A stretch of DNA of 64,000 bases from Mannheimia glucosida (GCF_046267875.1 NZ_CP176502.1:620001-684000), one strand, 5' to 3'; shown: positions 14,477 to 23,469, counted from the stretch's first letter. Numbers and translations: made by a program. The notes: generated by a model not told the origin, from the letters alone.

Positions 14477-16543
14477 ATGACAACACAAAACTTCCTTGCC
14501 GAGATCGGCACAGAAGAGCTGCCACCGAAGGCACTCAAAAAATTAGCGACCGCATTTGCGGAGAATGTAGAAAACGAATTAAACCAAGCGGGTTTGGCGT
14601 TTGAGAAAGTCGAATGGTTTGCGGCCCCTCGCCGTTTGGCGGTGAAGGTGTTGAGCCTTGCGGAAAGCCAGCCGAGTAAAGAGGTTGAAAAACGAGGGCC
14701 GGCGGTGTCGGCAGCGTTTGATGCCGAAGGCAAGCCGACCAAAGCGGCGGAAGGCTGGGCGAGAGGCTGTGGTATCACGGTGGAGCAAGCCGAGCGCATT
14801 GCGACCGACAAAGGCGAATGGTTGGTGCATCGTGCGGTGATTGAAGGTCAGCCGACCAAAAACTTGCTGGTCGATATTATCGCCAAATCGCTGGCGAACT
14901 TGCCGATTCCAAAAACAATGCGTTGGGGCGATAAGAGCGAGCAGTTTGTTCGTCCTGTGCATACCGTTACGCTTCTATTCGGGGCGGAGCTGATCGAAGG
15001 AGAGATCTTAGGCGTGAAAAGCGGTCGTACTATTCGTGGTCACCGTTTCTTAGGTGAACGTGAGTTCCAAATTGAGAACGCCGATCAATATCCGCAACTG
15101 TTGAAAGATCGTGGATCGGTCGTAGCCGATTTCAATGAGCGTAAAGCCTTGATCCTTGCAAAATCCCAAGAAAAAGCGACCGCTTTGGGCGGCGTTGCCG
15201 ATATTGAAGAGGATTTGCTGGACGAAGTGACCTCGCTGGTGGAATATCCGAACGTGCTAACCGCCAAGTTTGAAGAGAGTTTCCTTGCTGTGCCGGCGGA
15301 AGCCTTGGTTTATACAATGAAAGGCGACCAAAAATACTTCCCGATTTACGATAAAGACGGCAAATTGTTACCGCACTTTATTTTTGTGTCGAACATCAAC
15401 CCAGACGATCCAAGCAAAATCATCGAGGGTAACGAAAAAGTGGTTCGCCCTCGTTTGACCGATGCGGAGTTCTTCTTCAAAACCGACTTAAAACAGAAAT
15501 TAGAAGACCAACTACCACGCCTTGAAACCGTGTTGTTCCAACAACAGCTTGGCACATTGCGTGACAAAACCGCTCGCATTGAAGCCTTGGCAGGTGAAAT
15601 TGCGAAACAAATTGGGGCAGATGAAACCAAAGCGAAACGGGCGGGCTTGCTTTCTAAATGTGACCTGATGACCAATATGGTGTTTGAATTTACCGACACC
15701 CAAGGCGTGATGGGGATGCACTATGCCCGCCACGATGGGGAAGATGAAGAAGTAGCGGTGGCGTTGAACGAGCAGTATATGCCACGTTTTGCTGGCGATA
15801 ACTTGCCAAATTCATTGGTGGCTTGCTCAGTGGCGTTGGCGGACAAATTTGACACGCTCACAGGGATTTTCGGTATCGGTCAAGCGCCGAAAGGCAGTGC
15901 CGACCCGTTTGCTCTACGCCGTGCGGCACTTGGCTCACTGCGGATTATTGTGGAGAAAAATTTACCGCTTGATCTGGCTGAAATCGTGGCAAAATCGACC
16001 GCACTTTTTGGTGACAAACTGACCAACAAAAACGTGGTTGAGGACGTGGTGGACTTTATGCTCGGTCGTTTCCGTGCGTGGTATGAAAGTGAAGGCATTG
16101 CGGTGGACGTTATCCAAGCCGTTCTCGCACGCCGTCCGACCAAGCCTGCCGACTTCGATGCCCGTGTGCGTGCCGTGTCGCACTTCCGCACCCTTGATAG
16201 CGCCGAAGCCTTAGCCGCAGCGAATAAACGGGTGAGCAACATTCTTGCCAAAGCCGATATTGCAATTGGTGAGATCGATTTAACCGCTTGTGTCGAACCG
16301 GCAGAAAAAGCCTTAGCCGAAGCGGTGATTGCCTTGAAAGCGGAAGTGCAACCGCTGATTGCACAGGGCGACTACACCGCCGTGCTGGATAAATTAGCGA
16401 ACCTCCGCCAACCGGTTGATGCGTTCTTTGACGGAGTAATGGTAAATGCAGAAGACCAAAAACTGCGTCAAAACCGCCTCGCCATTTTAAGCACGCTACA
16501 AGGCTTGTTCCTGCAAGTGGCGGATATTTCGCTGTTGCAATAA
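14477..16543 (+). CDS. glyS: Glycyl-tRNA synthetase beta subunit
   Basis: GlyS supplies the tRNA-recognition part of the alpha2beta2 glycyl-tRNA synthetase. The 688-residue protein begins TTQNFLAEIGTEELPPKALK, has the HD-like region HYARHDGEDEEVAVALNEQY in the middle and a C-terminal DALR-like anticodon-binding region. Length is normal. It is separated from glyQ by four cargo genes on the same strand, so it may depend on a long transcript or its own promoter. Followed by a terminator built from two inverted uptake sequences. Confidence 0.98.
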   Translation: MTTQNFLAEIGTEELPPKALKKLATAFAENVENELNQAGLAFEKVEWFAAPRRLAVKVLSLAESQPSKEVEKRGPAVSAAFDAEGKPTKAAEGWARGCGITVEQAERIATDKGEWLVHRAVIEGQPTKNLLVDIIAKSLANLPIPKTMRWGDKSEQFVRPVHTVTLLFGAELIEGEILGVKSGRTIRGHRFLGEREFQIENADQYPQLLKDRGSVVADFNERKALILAKSQEKATALGGVADIEEDLLDEVTSLVEYPNVLTAKFEESFLAVPAEALVYTMKGDQKYFPIYDKDGKLLPHFIFVSNINPDDPSKIIEGNEKVVRPRLTDAEFFFKTDLKQKLEDQLPRLETVLFQQQLGTLRDKTARIEALAGEIAKQIGADETKAKRAGLLSKCDLMTNMVFEFTDTQGVMGMHYARHDGEDEEVAVALNEQYMPRFAGDNLPNSLVACSVALADKFDTLTGIFGIGQAPKGSADPFALRRAALGSLRIIVEKNLPLDLAEIVAKSTALFGDKLTNKNVVEDVVDFMLGRFRAWYESEGIAVDVIQAVLARRPTKPADFDARVRAVSHFRTLDSAEALAAANKRVSNILAKADIAIGEIDLTACVEPAEKALAEAVIALKAEVQPLIAQGDYTAVLDKLANLRQPVDAFFDGVMVNAEDQKLRQNRLAILSTLQGLFLQVADISLLQ

Positions 16544-16581
16544 CAATAAGTTTGCAATAATTGCAAAATTTTAATGAAAAT

Positions 16582-16622
16582 AGACCGCTTGCAGTAATTG
16601 TGATCTGCAAGCGGTCTTTTTT
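16582..16622. terminator. Uptake-sequence dyad terminator between glyS and the desulfidase gene
   Basis: AGACCGCTTGCAG (16582-16594) pairs with CTGCAAGCGGTCT (16605-16617), then TTTTTT. Each arm holds a GCAAGCGGT variant of the uptake core. It lies between convergent genes. Confidence 0.85.
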
Positions 16623-16647
16623 GCTTGAAATTTTACCAAAGGCGGGA

Positions 16648-17949
16648 TTATTTAAGTTTTGGTTTATTCACCATAATCTCGATGACTTGGCGGTCTGTGT
16701 ATTGCATACTACGAGAGGCAATGCTGCATAAGTTATTAATTGAACGATCAATATCGTGTTCGACAATTCCTTCGTTGCCTGTTACTTGGCTATTATCCAT
16801 AGACATCAGAATGGATTTATAGCTTGATGTTACGCTGGTGGAGACTTTCATCGCACAACTGTTTGAAGCACCATCACAGATAATACCGCTAATATCGCCG
16901 ATCATACTACTAATTGCCATACTGATATTCTCAAATTTCCCTGTGAGCAGCCACGCTATGCCGGCACAGCTTCCCATAGCCGCGGTTGTTACGGCACAGA
17001 GTGCAGATAATTTCGGTAACTTGCTGTGAATATAAATTGCCATGAGGTGTGATAAAAAGAGTGCTCTAATGCGTTGCTCATCAGTGACATTTAAATGGCG
17101 GGCAACGACAACAACCGGCATAGTTGCTGTAATTCCTTGATTACCCGAACCGGAGTTGCTCATAGCAGGTAAACTTGCACCACCCATTCTAGCATCAGAG
17201 GCAGAGGTGGTTTCTATAACAATGCGATTAAGCAAATCATCACTGATTAGACCTAGACCAATCTGTTTTTGCAATGTCCTTCCGATATGTAGCCCATAAT
17301 CGGCACGTAATCCTTCTTGTGAGAGTGCGGAATTTAATTGTGCTGCTTGCTCAATAAAGCGAATTTTTTCCAATTCGATTTGCATAGAAAAATTAAATAT
17401 ATCTTTTGCCGAAAGTGAAGCAAAGATCTCAGTAGTATCATCGTTATTGACGGCACAAGGTTTACTTAAAATAGTTTGCCCGTTTTTTTCAATGTAAATG
17501 ACATTGGTATGGTGTTCAGCAATACGAACACATACTCGATTCGCTTGGTGAAATAGTGTTGCTTCAGAATATAGAATATGTTCTGTTTCGAAAATAGAGA
17601 CGGACACTTTATCGGCATTTAACATCGCTTTAGCCTGTTTAACCTGTTCTGGCGTAATATTTTTTAATACTTCTAATCCACCATCAGGCTCCCCTCCGAT
17701 TGCCCCAATAGCTGCCGCCATAGGTAATCCAACGGTTGCTGTTCCCGGTACTGTTACTCCCATCCCATTTTTCATCAAGTTAGGGGAAACTTTTGCCTCA
17801 ATACGTTCTGGTAAATGACCTAAATATTGGCGTGCAATGGCGGATGCAAGGGCGAGAGAAATAGGTTCTGTACAGCCTAATGCAGGGACAACTTCATGGT
17901 TGACTGCATGTAAAATGGATTGTACTAATTTTTCGCAGTGAATATTCAT
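16648..17949 (-). CDS. cyuA: L-cysteine desulfidase, CyuA/UPF0597 family
   Basis: Members of this family convert L-cysteine to pyruvate, ammonia and sulfide with an oxygen-sensitive [4Fe-4S] cluster. The 433-residue protein has ALGCTEPISLALA with Cys26, a Gly-rich SGSGNQGITATMP segment, and later cysteines in AAMGSCAGIAW and CDGASNSCAMKV, which are the likely remaining cluster ligands. It is the distal gene of a three-gene minus-strand operon, 13 bp after a transporter of the CyuP/YhaO type, matching the E. coli cyuPA pair. Older annotations call it a serine dehydratase alpha family protein. Confidence 0.88.
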   Translation of the reverse strand: MNIHCEKLVQSILHAVNHEVVPALGCTEPISLALASAIARQYLGHLPERIEAKVSPNLMKNGMGVTVPGTATVGLPMAAAIGAIGGEPDGGLEVLKNITPEQVKQAKAMLNADKVSVSIFETEHILYSEATLFHQANRVCVRIAEHHTNVIYIEKNGQTILSKPCAVNNDDTTEIFASLSAKDIFNFSMQIELEKIRFIEQAAQLNSALSQEGLRADYGLHIGRTLQKQIGLGLISDDLLNRIVIETTSASDARMGGASLPAMSNSGSGNQGITATMPVVVVARHLNVTDEQRIRALFLSHLMAIYIHSKLPKLSALCAVTTAAMGSCAGIAWLLTGKFENISMAISSMIGDISGIICDGASNSCAMKVSTSVTSSYKSILMSMDNSQVTGNEGIVEHDIDRSINNLCSIASRSMQYTDRQVIEIMVNKPKLK

Positions 17950-17962
17950 AGATAAAACCTTA

Positions 17963-19240
17963 TTACTCTAAAAATGTGAGGAATGGAGAAATACATAATA
18001 AAATGCCGGTAATGATAATAATATTGAGTGCTAGCCCTTTATATTTGAATAATGCAGGCACTTTATAGACTAAATAGGCCGGAATCAAGCACCCAACTAA
18101 GCCAAAAATAGGACTACAGATTGAGGTAAAGCTTAAAACTGGTGCATTTAATACAATCGCACTCCAAGCCAGCAGAATGGAAAATAACATAATCCCTTTC
18201 TGCACATAATTAGGATTGATTTTTTCAGCCGGGAATTTTCTTAATAATAGGTTCATCACAATGCCTTGAGTGGCTTCTCTAAAACCTAAATATACCCCGA
18301 AAAAGGCTGTCATAACGGCAAAAATATTTAATGCAACACCTACATAGGTTGCCCAACTACCAGGGAAAAATTGGGCTGCAATTGCTAATGCGGAAACATT
18401 TTGCTCGTATGCTTTGAGCGCTTCTTCTCTCCCCATTGCAAGTGTAAAAGAGACAGCGTAAAAGAAAACGGTAATAAATAAGATAGCAAATGCAATATTC
18501 ATCGCTCGTAGGGCTTTATAGCGCGCAACTTCACGAGACTGTTCTTTAGCGCGGTAAGAAATTACCATTGGGCTGAGAGTTTGCAAAAAGAGTATAGAGG
18601 TTAGGGTGAAAGGGAGAGTAATGATGGCATCTTTTATAAGTTTGCCGAAAGGAGGCATTGCACCGATATTATGGAGCTGCCACATTCCAATCATTGCAAG
18701 CCCTAAGGCGGCAACGACGAATAGCTTAGTTAATACCATAAATGTAGATATTTTAAACAGTAGCTTTTCGCCTCGAGAAGATAAGGCAACTAATATATAG
18801 ATTAGCACTAAGCCATAAAATGGGTTATCAGAGAGTAGTGTATCGGTAATGCCGAAGGTAAGGAGATAGGAGGCACTATCGTTTGTAATTGCGGTAGAAT
18901 AAACAAACATCCAAATCACTAACATAATAAAATAAAGCACCCCTAAAAAGATTCCCCAGTTTTTGCCCAGGTAGCCACTAATAACGGTGGGGTAATCTTT
19001 ACATTCCGGAGATTCTGCTAAAGTGTTAATAAACAAACGCTGAAAAAGGTACATCGCCGGGTATCCGATAATAGAAGAAAGTAGAAAAACCCACATGCCC
19101 ATAAGTCCTACTTGTACCGGTAAAAAGACGATGCCTGCCCCGATAGCCATACCAATACTCATAATGATCCAGCCGAAGTCGGTAGAATCAAATTTTGTTG
19201 CTTGTTTAAATTCGGCAGGCGAGAGTTTTTGAGTATCCAT
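17963..19240 (-). CDS. HAAAP-family amino-acid/H+ symporter, CyuP (YhaO)-like
   Basis: A 425-residue inner-membrane transporter with 11-12 hydrophobic segments, starting with FGWIIMSIGMAIGAGIVFLP, the hallmark of the hydroxy/aromatic amino-acid permease family (SdaC, TdcC, YhaO). In E. coli the YhaO homologue (CyuP) takes up cysteine and is cotranscribed with the desulfidase CyuA, so cysteine is the best guess here; serine cannot be excluded. It starts 28 bp after the regulator gene and ends 13 bp before the desulfidase. Confidence 0.85.
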   Translation of the reverse strand: MDTQKLSPAEFKQATKFDSTDFGWIIMSIGMAIGAGIVFLPVQVGLMGMWVFLLSSIIGYPAMYLFQRLFINTLAESPECKDYPTVISGYLGKNWGIFLGVLYFIMLVIWMFVYSTAITNDSASYLLTFGITDTLLSDNPFYGLVLIYILVALSSRGEKLLFKISTFMVLTKLFVVAALGLAMIGMWQLHNIGAMPPFGKLIKDAIITLPFTLTSILFLQTLSPMVISYRAKEQSREVARYKALRAMNIAFAILFITVFFYAVSFTLAMGREEALKAYEQNVSALAIAAQFFPGSWATYVGVALNIFAVMTAFFGVYLGFREATQGIVMNLLLRKFPAEKINPNYVQKGIMLFSILLAWSAIVLNAPVLSFTSICSPIFGLVGCLIPAYLVYKVPALFKYKGLALNIIIITGILLCISPFLTFLE

Positions 19241-19268
19241 AGAGTCTCCTTAAATCGTAACAGTATAA

Positions 19269-19937
19269 TTAAGTGTTATTTTTGAATTCTCTTAAATGTT
19301 TATAAATTGCGTGGCTGGTTAGGGAGAGTTTTTCTGCCACAATAGGTACTGCCTCTTTTAGCTCAAAGATGCCATTTTCAAACAAATAGAAGATAATGGA
19401 TTTCTTATAGAGTTTTGAATGTTTGGTAGTGTGTTGCTCAATGTGAGTAACTGCTTTTAGAAAGGTTTCTTCAATAAGTTCTTTTGGGTGAGTAATAAAG
19501 TTTTCACTTTTATAATGAGGCGGAATAGGATCGTAATTCATAAAAGAGCTAACGGTTTTATCTAATGGTGTCGATAAATTTAAATTAATACAAAATAATC
19601 CGATAGGTTTGCCCTCATGCCCGATAATAATATGCGTGGTAGACTTAACTAAGTTACCGTTATTTAACCGTGAAAAGTAAACCAGCTCAGTATTAGATTG
19701 ATCTTTTTGGTAACATTTTAGTAACTGTAATCCTTTATCTGTAATAGGCGAACCTATTTTTCGGTTAGTATGATGTCCGTTAATGATTTTAATAACGGAT
19801 TTTTCATAGGCATTCAATGAATGAATAACCACCTCACAGAATTCTCCTAATAACCCTGCTATTGCTTCACTTAATGAGAAATAAGACAGCATAATTTCTT
19901 TGTCTAAATCATGAAGATACTCTAATTTATCTGGCAT
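19269..19937 (-). CDS. YheO/DauR-type PAS-HTH transcriptional regulator
   Basis: A 222-residue regulator. The N-terminal part (about 15-125) is a YheO-like PAS domain (LLGEFCEVVIHSL, IGHEGKPIGLFCINLNLS); the C-terminal part (about 165-220) is a helix-turn-helix with YLFENGIFELKEAVPIVAEKL... AIYKHLREF. It heads the operon with the transporter and desulfidase, so it probably controls them in response to an amino acid. E. coli uses an Lrp-type protein (CyuR) for this, so the pairing is different here. Inverted repeats lie in the upstream region. Confidence 0.82.
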   Translation of the reverse strand: MPDKLEYLHDLDKEIMLSYFSLSEAIAGLLGEFCEVVIHSLNAYEKSVIKIINGHHTNRKIGSPITDKGLQLLKCYQKDQSNTELVYFSRLNNGNLVKSTTHIIIGHEGKPIGLFCINLNLSTPLDKTVSSFMNYDPIPPHYKSENFITHPKELIEETFLKAVTHIEQHTTKHSKLYKKSIIFYLFENGIFELKEAVPIVAEKLSLTSHAIYKHLREFKNNT

Positions 19938-19981
19938 AACTTTTACTCCAATTTTTGTGAATTATAAGAATGAGTAAATTT

Positions 19982-20035
19982 TAAAGTCAATTATATTTAA
20001 CTTTATTGAGGATTAAAAGTCAGTATTTTTTGACT
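19982..20035 (-). promoter_or_regulatory. Candidate operator region of the cysteine operon
   Basis: Two inverted repeats stand in series: TAAAGT (19982-19987)/ACTTTA (20000-20005) and AGTCA (20018-20022)/TGACT (20031-20035). They lie 45-100 bp upstream of the regulator gene and are the only dyads I see there. Binding is inferred. Confidence 0.4.
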
Positions 20036-20170
20036 AAGATCATATTTTGAGGGAAAGATATAAGAGGACAAACCAAATAAGATTTGCCTCGATTCTGACC
20101 AGGAAAAGTGGCAAATTCAAGCTATCTTGATTAAAATAATGCACATACTTATAGGAAGAAGGAAAACACA

Positions 20171-20461
20171 ATGTCAGTTAAAACCGAAGTTTTATTTAGT
20201 AATCATTGGAATGTGCGAGTGAGTGACCCGGGATTTGAGGGGTCACCAAGCCACTATTTTGAGACCGTTTTTTTAACCTTGGAAGCCCAAATTAACGGCA
20301 AACAGGTGCGTTATGAGTTCACCCGTAAAGTGGAGCAGGAGGTGAAAATCCACCGTAGTTTTACTGATATGAATGAGTTGTTTGAGTTCTTGGGTGAGTA
20401 TTTAAGCCCCGTGGCTCTCGGCAATCTTGGCGTGCGTATCGGGCAGTTGGGGCTAGCCTAA
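20171..20461 (+). CDS. Conserved-looking hypothetical protein, 96 aa
   Basis: I do not recognise this family. The 96-residue soluble protein (MSVKTEVLFSNHWNVRVSDP...) has no signal peptide or membrane segment and ends in a hydrophobic LGNLGVRIGQLGLA. A good ribosome-binding site (AGGAAGAAGG) precedes the ATG, and codon use looks like that of its neighbours, so it is probably real. xerC starts 69 bp downstream; a weak stem-loop (CAAGGG 20465-20470/CCCTTG 20486-20491) lies between them. Confidence 0.7.
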   Translation: MSVKTEVLFSNHWNVRVSDPGFEGSPSHYFETVFLTLEAQINGKQVRYEFTRKVEQEVKIHRSFTDMNELFEFLGEYLSPVALGNLGVRIGQLGLA

Positions 20462-20530
20462 GCTCAAGGGGCAAATTGTGTTTTGCCCTTGCAAAATTTT
20501 TCTAAAAATTAACCGCTTGTTACTACGTTT

Positions 20531-21442
20531 ATGACCACTTCCAACTCTCTTTTCCAACAAACCCAGCCCTATTGGGATTTCCTGCGAATTGAAAAGCAGG
20601 TTAGCCCGCATACCTTGAGCAATTATCAACGCCAATTAGTGGCAGTGAGCGAGCTGTTTTCACAAGCAGGCATTGAACGTTGGGAAGAGGTCGAAAGTAG
20701 CTCGGTACGTTGGATGTTAAGCCAAAGCCATAAGCAAGGCTTGAGTGCCAAAAGTATCGGTTTACGCTTGGTGGCATTGCGGCAATGGTTTGTCTATTTG
20801 ATTAAAATCGGGCGAATGACGGCAAACCCGACTTTAGGGGTGAAATCGCCGAAAGTGGGTAAGCATTTGCCGAAAAATATTGATGCGGAGCAGGTCGGGC
20901 AGTTGTTGGCGATTGAGAGTGATGAGCCGAGCGATATTCGGGACATTGCGATGATGGAGCTGATGTATAGCTCGGGCTTGCGGTTGTCAGAATTGCAAGG
21001 CTTGGATTTAGGCGATATGGATTTGTCGGCACAAGAAGTTCGGGTGCAAGGTAAGGGTAGCAAAGAGCGAATTGTGCCGATTGGCTCGCAAGCGTTAAAA
21101 GCGTTAAATCGCTGGTTAGAAATGCGTTTGCAATTTAAGCCGCAAGATAATGCGGTGTTTCTGAATAAGCGAGGCGGGCGGTTATCGCACCGTTCGATTC
21201 AGTTGGTGATGAAAAAATGGGGAGAGCGTCAGGGATTGGAAAGCCATCTGCACCCACATAAATTACGTCACTCTTTTGCCACGCATATGTTAGAGGCAAG
21301 CGGTGATTTGCGTGCAGTGCAAGAGTTACTGGGGCATAGTAGCCTGTCCACCACCCAAATTTACACGCATCTGGATTTCCAACACTTAGCTAAAATTTAT
21401 GATTCTGCCCACCCAAGAGCAAGACGAAAGCAAGAAGATTAG
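20531..21442 (+). CDS. xerC: Site-specific tyrosine recombinase XerC
   Basis: XerC acts with XerD at dif to resolve chromosome dimers. The 303-residue protein has an N-terminal SAM-like DNA-binding domain (8-95) and a catalytic domain with R151 (SSGLRLSELQ), K175, H243 and R246 (HPHKLRHSFATHML), H269 (LLGHSSLSTTQIYTH) and nucleophile Tyr278. All are intact. Its stop codon overlaps the stop of the convergent DUF454 gene by 4 bases. Confidence 0.97.
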   Translation: MTTSNSLFQQTQPYWDFLRIEKQVSPHTLSNYQRQLVAVSELFSQAGIERWEEVESSSVRWMLSQSHKQGLSAKSIGLRLVALRQWFVYLIKIGRMTANPTLGVKSPKVGKHLPKNIDAEQVGQLLAIESDEPSDIRDIAMMELMYSSGLRLSELQGLDLGDMDLSAQEVRVQGKGSKERIVPIGSQALKALNRWLEMRLQFKPQDNAVFLNKRGGRLSHRSIQLVMKKWGERQGLESHLHPHKLRHSFATHMLEASGDLRAVQELLGHSSLSTTQIYTHLDFQHLAKIYDSAHPRARRKQED

Positions 21443-21840
21443 GCAGTTTCCGCTTCAAGGGTTTTGATTTTGCAGAAGAAATACCAATATTGAATTATCA
21501 CTAACACCACTAAGGCAATTTTCCCACCGATATGGGGCAGGGCAAAGAAAGCAAACAGTGTGAACGGAAACGAAATCGCTAAAATCGTGATTTTTTGTTT
21601 CATCGTCATTGCCCGTTTCTCATCATATTCCTGTAGATATTTTTTGTATAATTTGGTTTGAATAAACCACTGGCGGATTCGTTCTGAGCCTTTGGTAAAA
21701 CAGAACAACGCTAAAAGTAAGAACGGAGTGGTCGGCAAACCGGGCACGACAACGCCGATAATGCCTAAACCGATGCAAATAAAACCACAGATAATATAAA
21801 GGTATTTCATAGTAATTAAGTTATTGATAATGAATCGCAA
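21439..21840 (-). CDS. YbaN-family (DUF454) inner membrane protein
   Basis: A 133-residue small membrane protein with an N-terminal segment YIICGFICIGLGIIGVVVPGLPTTPFLLLALFCF, of which the VVPGLPTTPF motif is diagnostic for DUF454/YbaN. Two further hydrophobic stretches lie at about 75-110. Function of the family is unknown. It converges on xerC with overlapping stop codons. The ORF includes an upstream Met; the initiation Met is either residue 1 or residue 11 (MKYLYIICG). Confidence 0.85.
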   Translation of the reverse strand: MRFIINNLITMKYLYIICGFICIGLGIIGVVVPGLPTTPFLLLALFCFTKGSERIRQWFIQTKLYKKYLQEYDEKRAMTMKQKITILAISFPFTLFAFFALPHIGGKIALVVLVIIQYWYFFCKIKTLEAETA

Positions 21841-21925
21841 TTATCCTAAAGCAACTTTAGGCTGATTTCAACCAGTTTATAGCGATAGATTCAAGCGGTA
21901 GTTTTATCTGATTTTTTTGCAAATT

Positions 21926-21958
21926 AAATAAAAAACCTGTTGATTGCTCAACAGGTTT
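21926..21958 (-). terminator. Terminator of downstream tRNA-Ser copy
   Basis: An 11-bp stem AAACCTGTTGA (21933-21943)/TCAACAGGTTT (21948-21958). Read on the minus strand, it is followed by a T-run (TTTTTATTT). Confidence 0.9.
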
Positions 21959-21964
21959 AAAGAC

Positions 21965-22054
21965 TGGCGGAGGAAGTGAGATTCGAACTCACGGAGGGCG
22001 TTAACCCTCGCCGGTTTTCAAGACCGGTGCATTCAACCGCTCTGCCATTCCTCC
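21965..22054 (-). tRNA. tRNA-Ser (TGA), copy 1
   Basis: A 90-nt class II tRNA with acceptor GGAGGAA/TTCCTCC, discriminator G, encoded CCA, a long variable arm (CGAGGGTTAACGCCCTC) and anticodon TGA in CTTGAAA. The copy at 22133-22222 is identical. Confidence 0.97.
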
Positions 22055-22093
22055 GGGTTGAATTTAATTTTAGATTATGTGTTCTCTTAAATG

Positions 22094-22121
22094 AGAAAAT
22101 CTGCTGATACATATCAGCAGA
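22094..22121 (-). terminator. Terminator of upstream tRNA-Ser copy
   Basis: The stem TCTGCTGATA (22100-22109)/TATCAGCAGA (22112-22121) is followed on the minus strand by TTTTCTC. It lies between the two tRNA-Ser copies. Confidence 0.8.
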
Positions 22122-22132
22122 CTTGAATTTGA

Positions 22133-22222
22133 TGGCGGAGGAAGTGAGATTCGAACTCACGGAGGGCGTTAACCCTCGCCGGTTTTCAAGACCGGTGCAT
22201 TCAACCGCTCTGCCATTCCTCC
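22133..22222 (-). tRNA. tRNA-Ser (TGA), copy 2
   Basis: Identical 90-nt copy of the tRNA at 21965-22054, shifted by 168 bp, with encoded CCA. Confidence 0.97.
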
Positions 22223-22313
22223 GTTGAAAACGTTGCAATAATAGAGATTATTGCGAACATCGTCAAGTAATAAATCTTAAAACCTGCTTATTCGTTCTTT
22301 TTTTCAGCACAAT

Positions 22314-23405
22314 TTATTTTCTAATTAACCAAACGCCACTTTCAATATGGTGGGTGTAAGGGAATTGGTCAAAAAGAGCGGCTTTTTCAATCCGATGGGT
22401 TTGGCTTAATTGTTGTAAATTCTCGGCTAGAGTTTCCGGATTGCAAGAGATATAGAGAATACGCTCATACGCTTGCACCATATCTAATGTAGCTTGATCT
22501 AACCCTGCACGAGGCGGATCAACAAAAATGGTATTACATTCGTAAGCCTTTAAATCAATCCCTTTTAAGCGATAAAAGGCACGCACACCGTTCATCGCTT
22601 GGGTAAATTCTTCCGCCGACATTCGGATAATTTGAAGGTTCTCAATGCCGTTTTTTTCAATATTATATTGAGCCGATTGCACCGATGATTTGGAGATCTC
22701 GGTTGCCAGCACTTTGCGGAAGTTTTCTGCCAAGGCAATCGAAAAATTGCCGTTGCCGCAGTAAAGCTCAAGCAAATCGCCTTCGCTATTTTTTGTACAA
22801 TTTCTCGCCCATTCCAGCATTTTGATATTCATTTCCGCATTTGGCTGGGTAAAGCTGTTTTCCACTTGGCGATACACATAGTGTTTGCCGTGCACAGGTA
22901 GAATTTCTTCCACATAATCGCAATCCAGTGCGATTTTTTGTTTATTGGCACGCCCGATAATTTGCACCTTGAAACCTTGCTGCTCTAAACGGCTTTTTAA
23001 GGCGTTTGCCTGTTCAACCCATTCTTCATTCAGGCTTTTGTGGTAAAGCATTGAGACTGCAATTTCACCGCTTAAGGTGCTTAAATAATCAATCTGGAAT
23101 AGCTTGCGAGTGAGTAGCTCATTGCCTTGAATTTCCGCCAATAATGCGGTCATCATACGGTTGATTAGCTCACTGGCAATCGGGAAACTATCCACCCGAT
23201 AACGAGCTTTGGTTTCAGGGTTAAACATAATGTGGTACAGCTCGCCTTCCTCGTGCCACACTCGAAATTCTGCCCGCATACGGAAATGGCTCGGCTTTGA
23301 GGCAAATACCTCAATCGAGGGCGGATTAAATGGCTTGAGTAAAGCGGTCAAATTTTCGGTTTTTTTTGCAAGAAGATCGGAATATTGTTCGATAGGAAGT
23401 GTCAT
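22314..23405 (-). CDS. trmA: tRNA (uracil-5-)-methyltransferase TrmA
   Basis: TrmA uses SAM to make ribothymidine at position 54 of tRNAs. The 363-residue protein has the family N-terminal region (FRMRAEFRVWHEEGELYHIMFN), the SAM-binding LLELYCGNGNFSIAL motif, FVDPPRAGL and the nucleophile motif YISCNPETL. It lacks the [4Fe-4S] TRAM region of RlmC/RlmD, supporting TrmA over those paralogues. Two tRNA-Ser genes lie directly downstream on the same strand but have their own terminators. Confidence 0.95.
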   Translation of the reverse strand: MTLPIEQYSDLLAKKTENLTALLKPFNPPSIEVFASKPSHFRMRAEFRVWHEEGELYHIMFNPETKARYRVDSFPIASELINRMMTALLAEIQGNELLTRKLFQIDYLSTLSGEIAVSMLYHKSLNEEWVEQANALKSRLEQQGFKVQIIGRANKQKIALDCDYVEEILPVHGKHYVYRQVENSFTQPNAEMNIKMLEWARNCTKNSEGDLLELYCGNGNFSIALAENFRKVLATEISKSSVQSAQYNIEKNGIENLQIIRMSAEEFTQAMNGVRAFYRLKGIDLKAYECNTIFVDPPRAGLDQATLDMVQAYERILYISCNPETLAENLQQLSQTHRIEKAALFDQFPYTHHIESGVWLIRK

Positions 23406-23427
23406 TTTTTACCACAAATAGCAAATG

Positions 23428-23458
23428 AAAAAACAAACCACGAATTACTTCGTGGTTT
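23428..23458 (-). terminator. Terminator of maoP
   Basis: A 10-bp stem AAACCACGAA (23435-23444)/TTCGTGGTTT (23449-23458) with a minus-strand T-run (GTTTTTTC). Confidence 0.85.
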
Positions 23459-23469
23459 TAAATTAGAAA

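Noticed and set aside
16582..16622. Inverted repeat considered as the end of an insertion element
   Set aside because: The arms are uptake-sequence cores followed by a T-run, no transposase is nearby and no target duplication is visible; a terminator explains it.
21957..22238. 93-codon frame with an internal repeat (GRAVECTGLENRRGLTPSVSSN)
   Set aside because: It covers both tRNA-Ser genes; the protein repeat is the duplicated tRNA translated.
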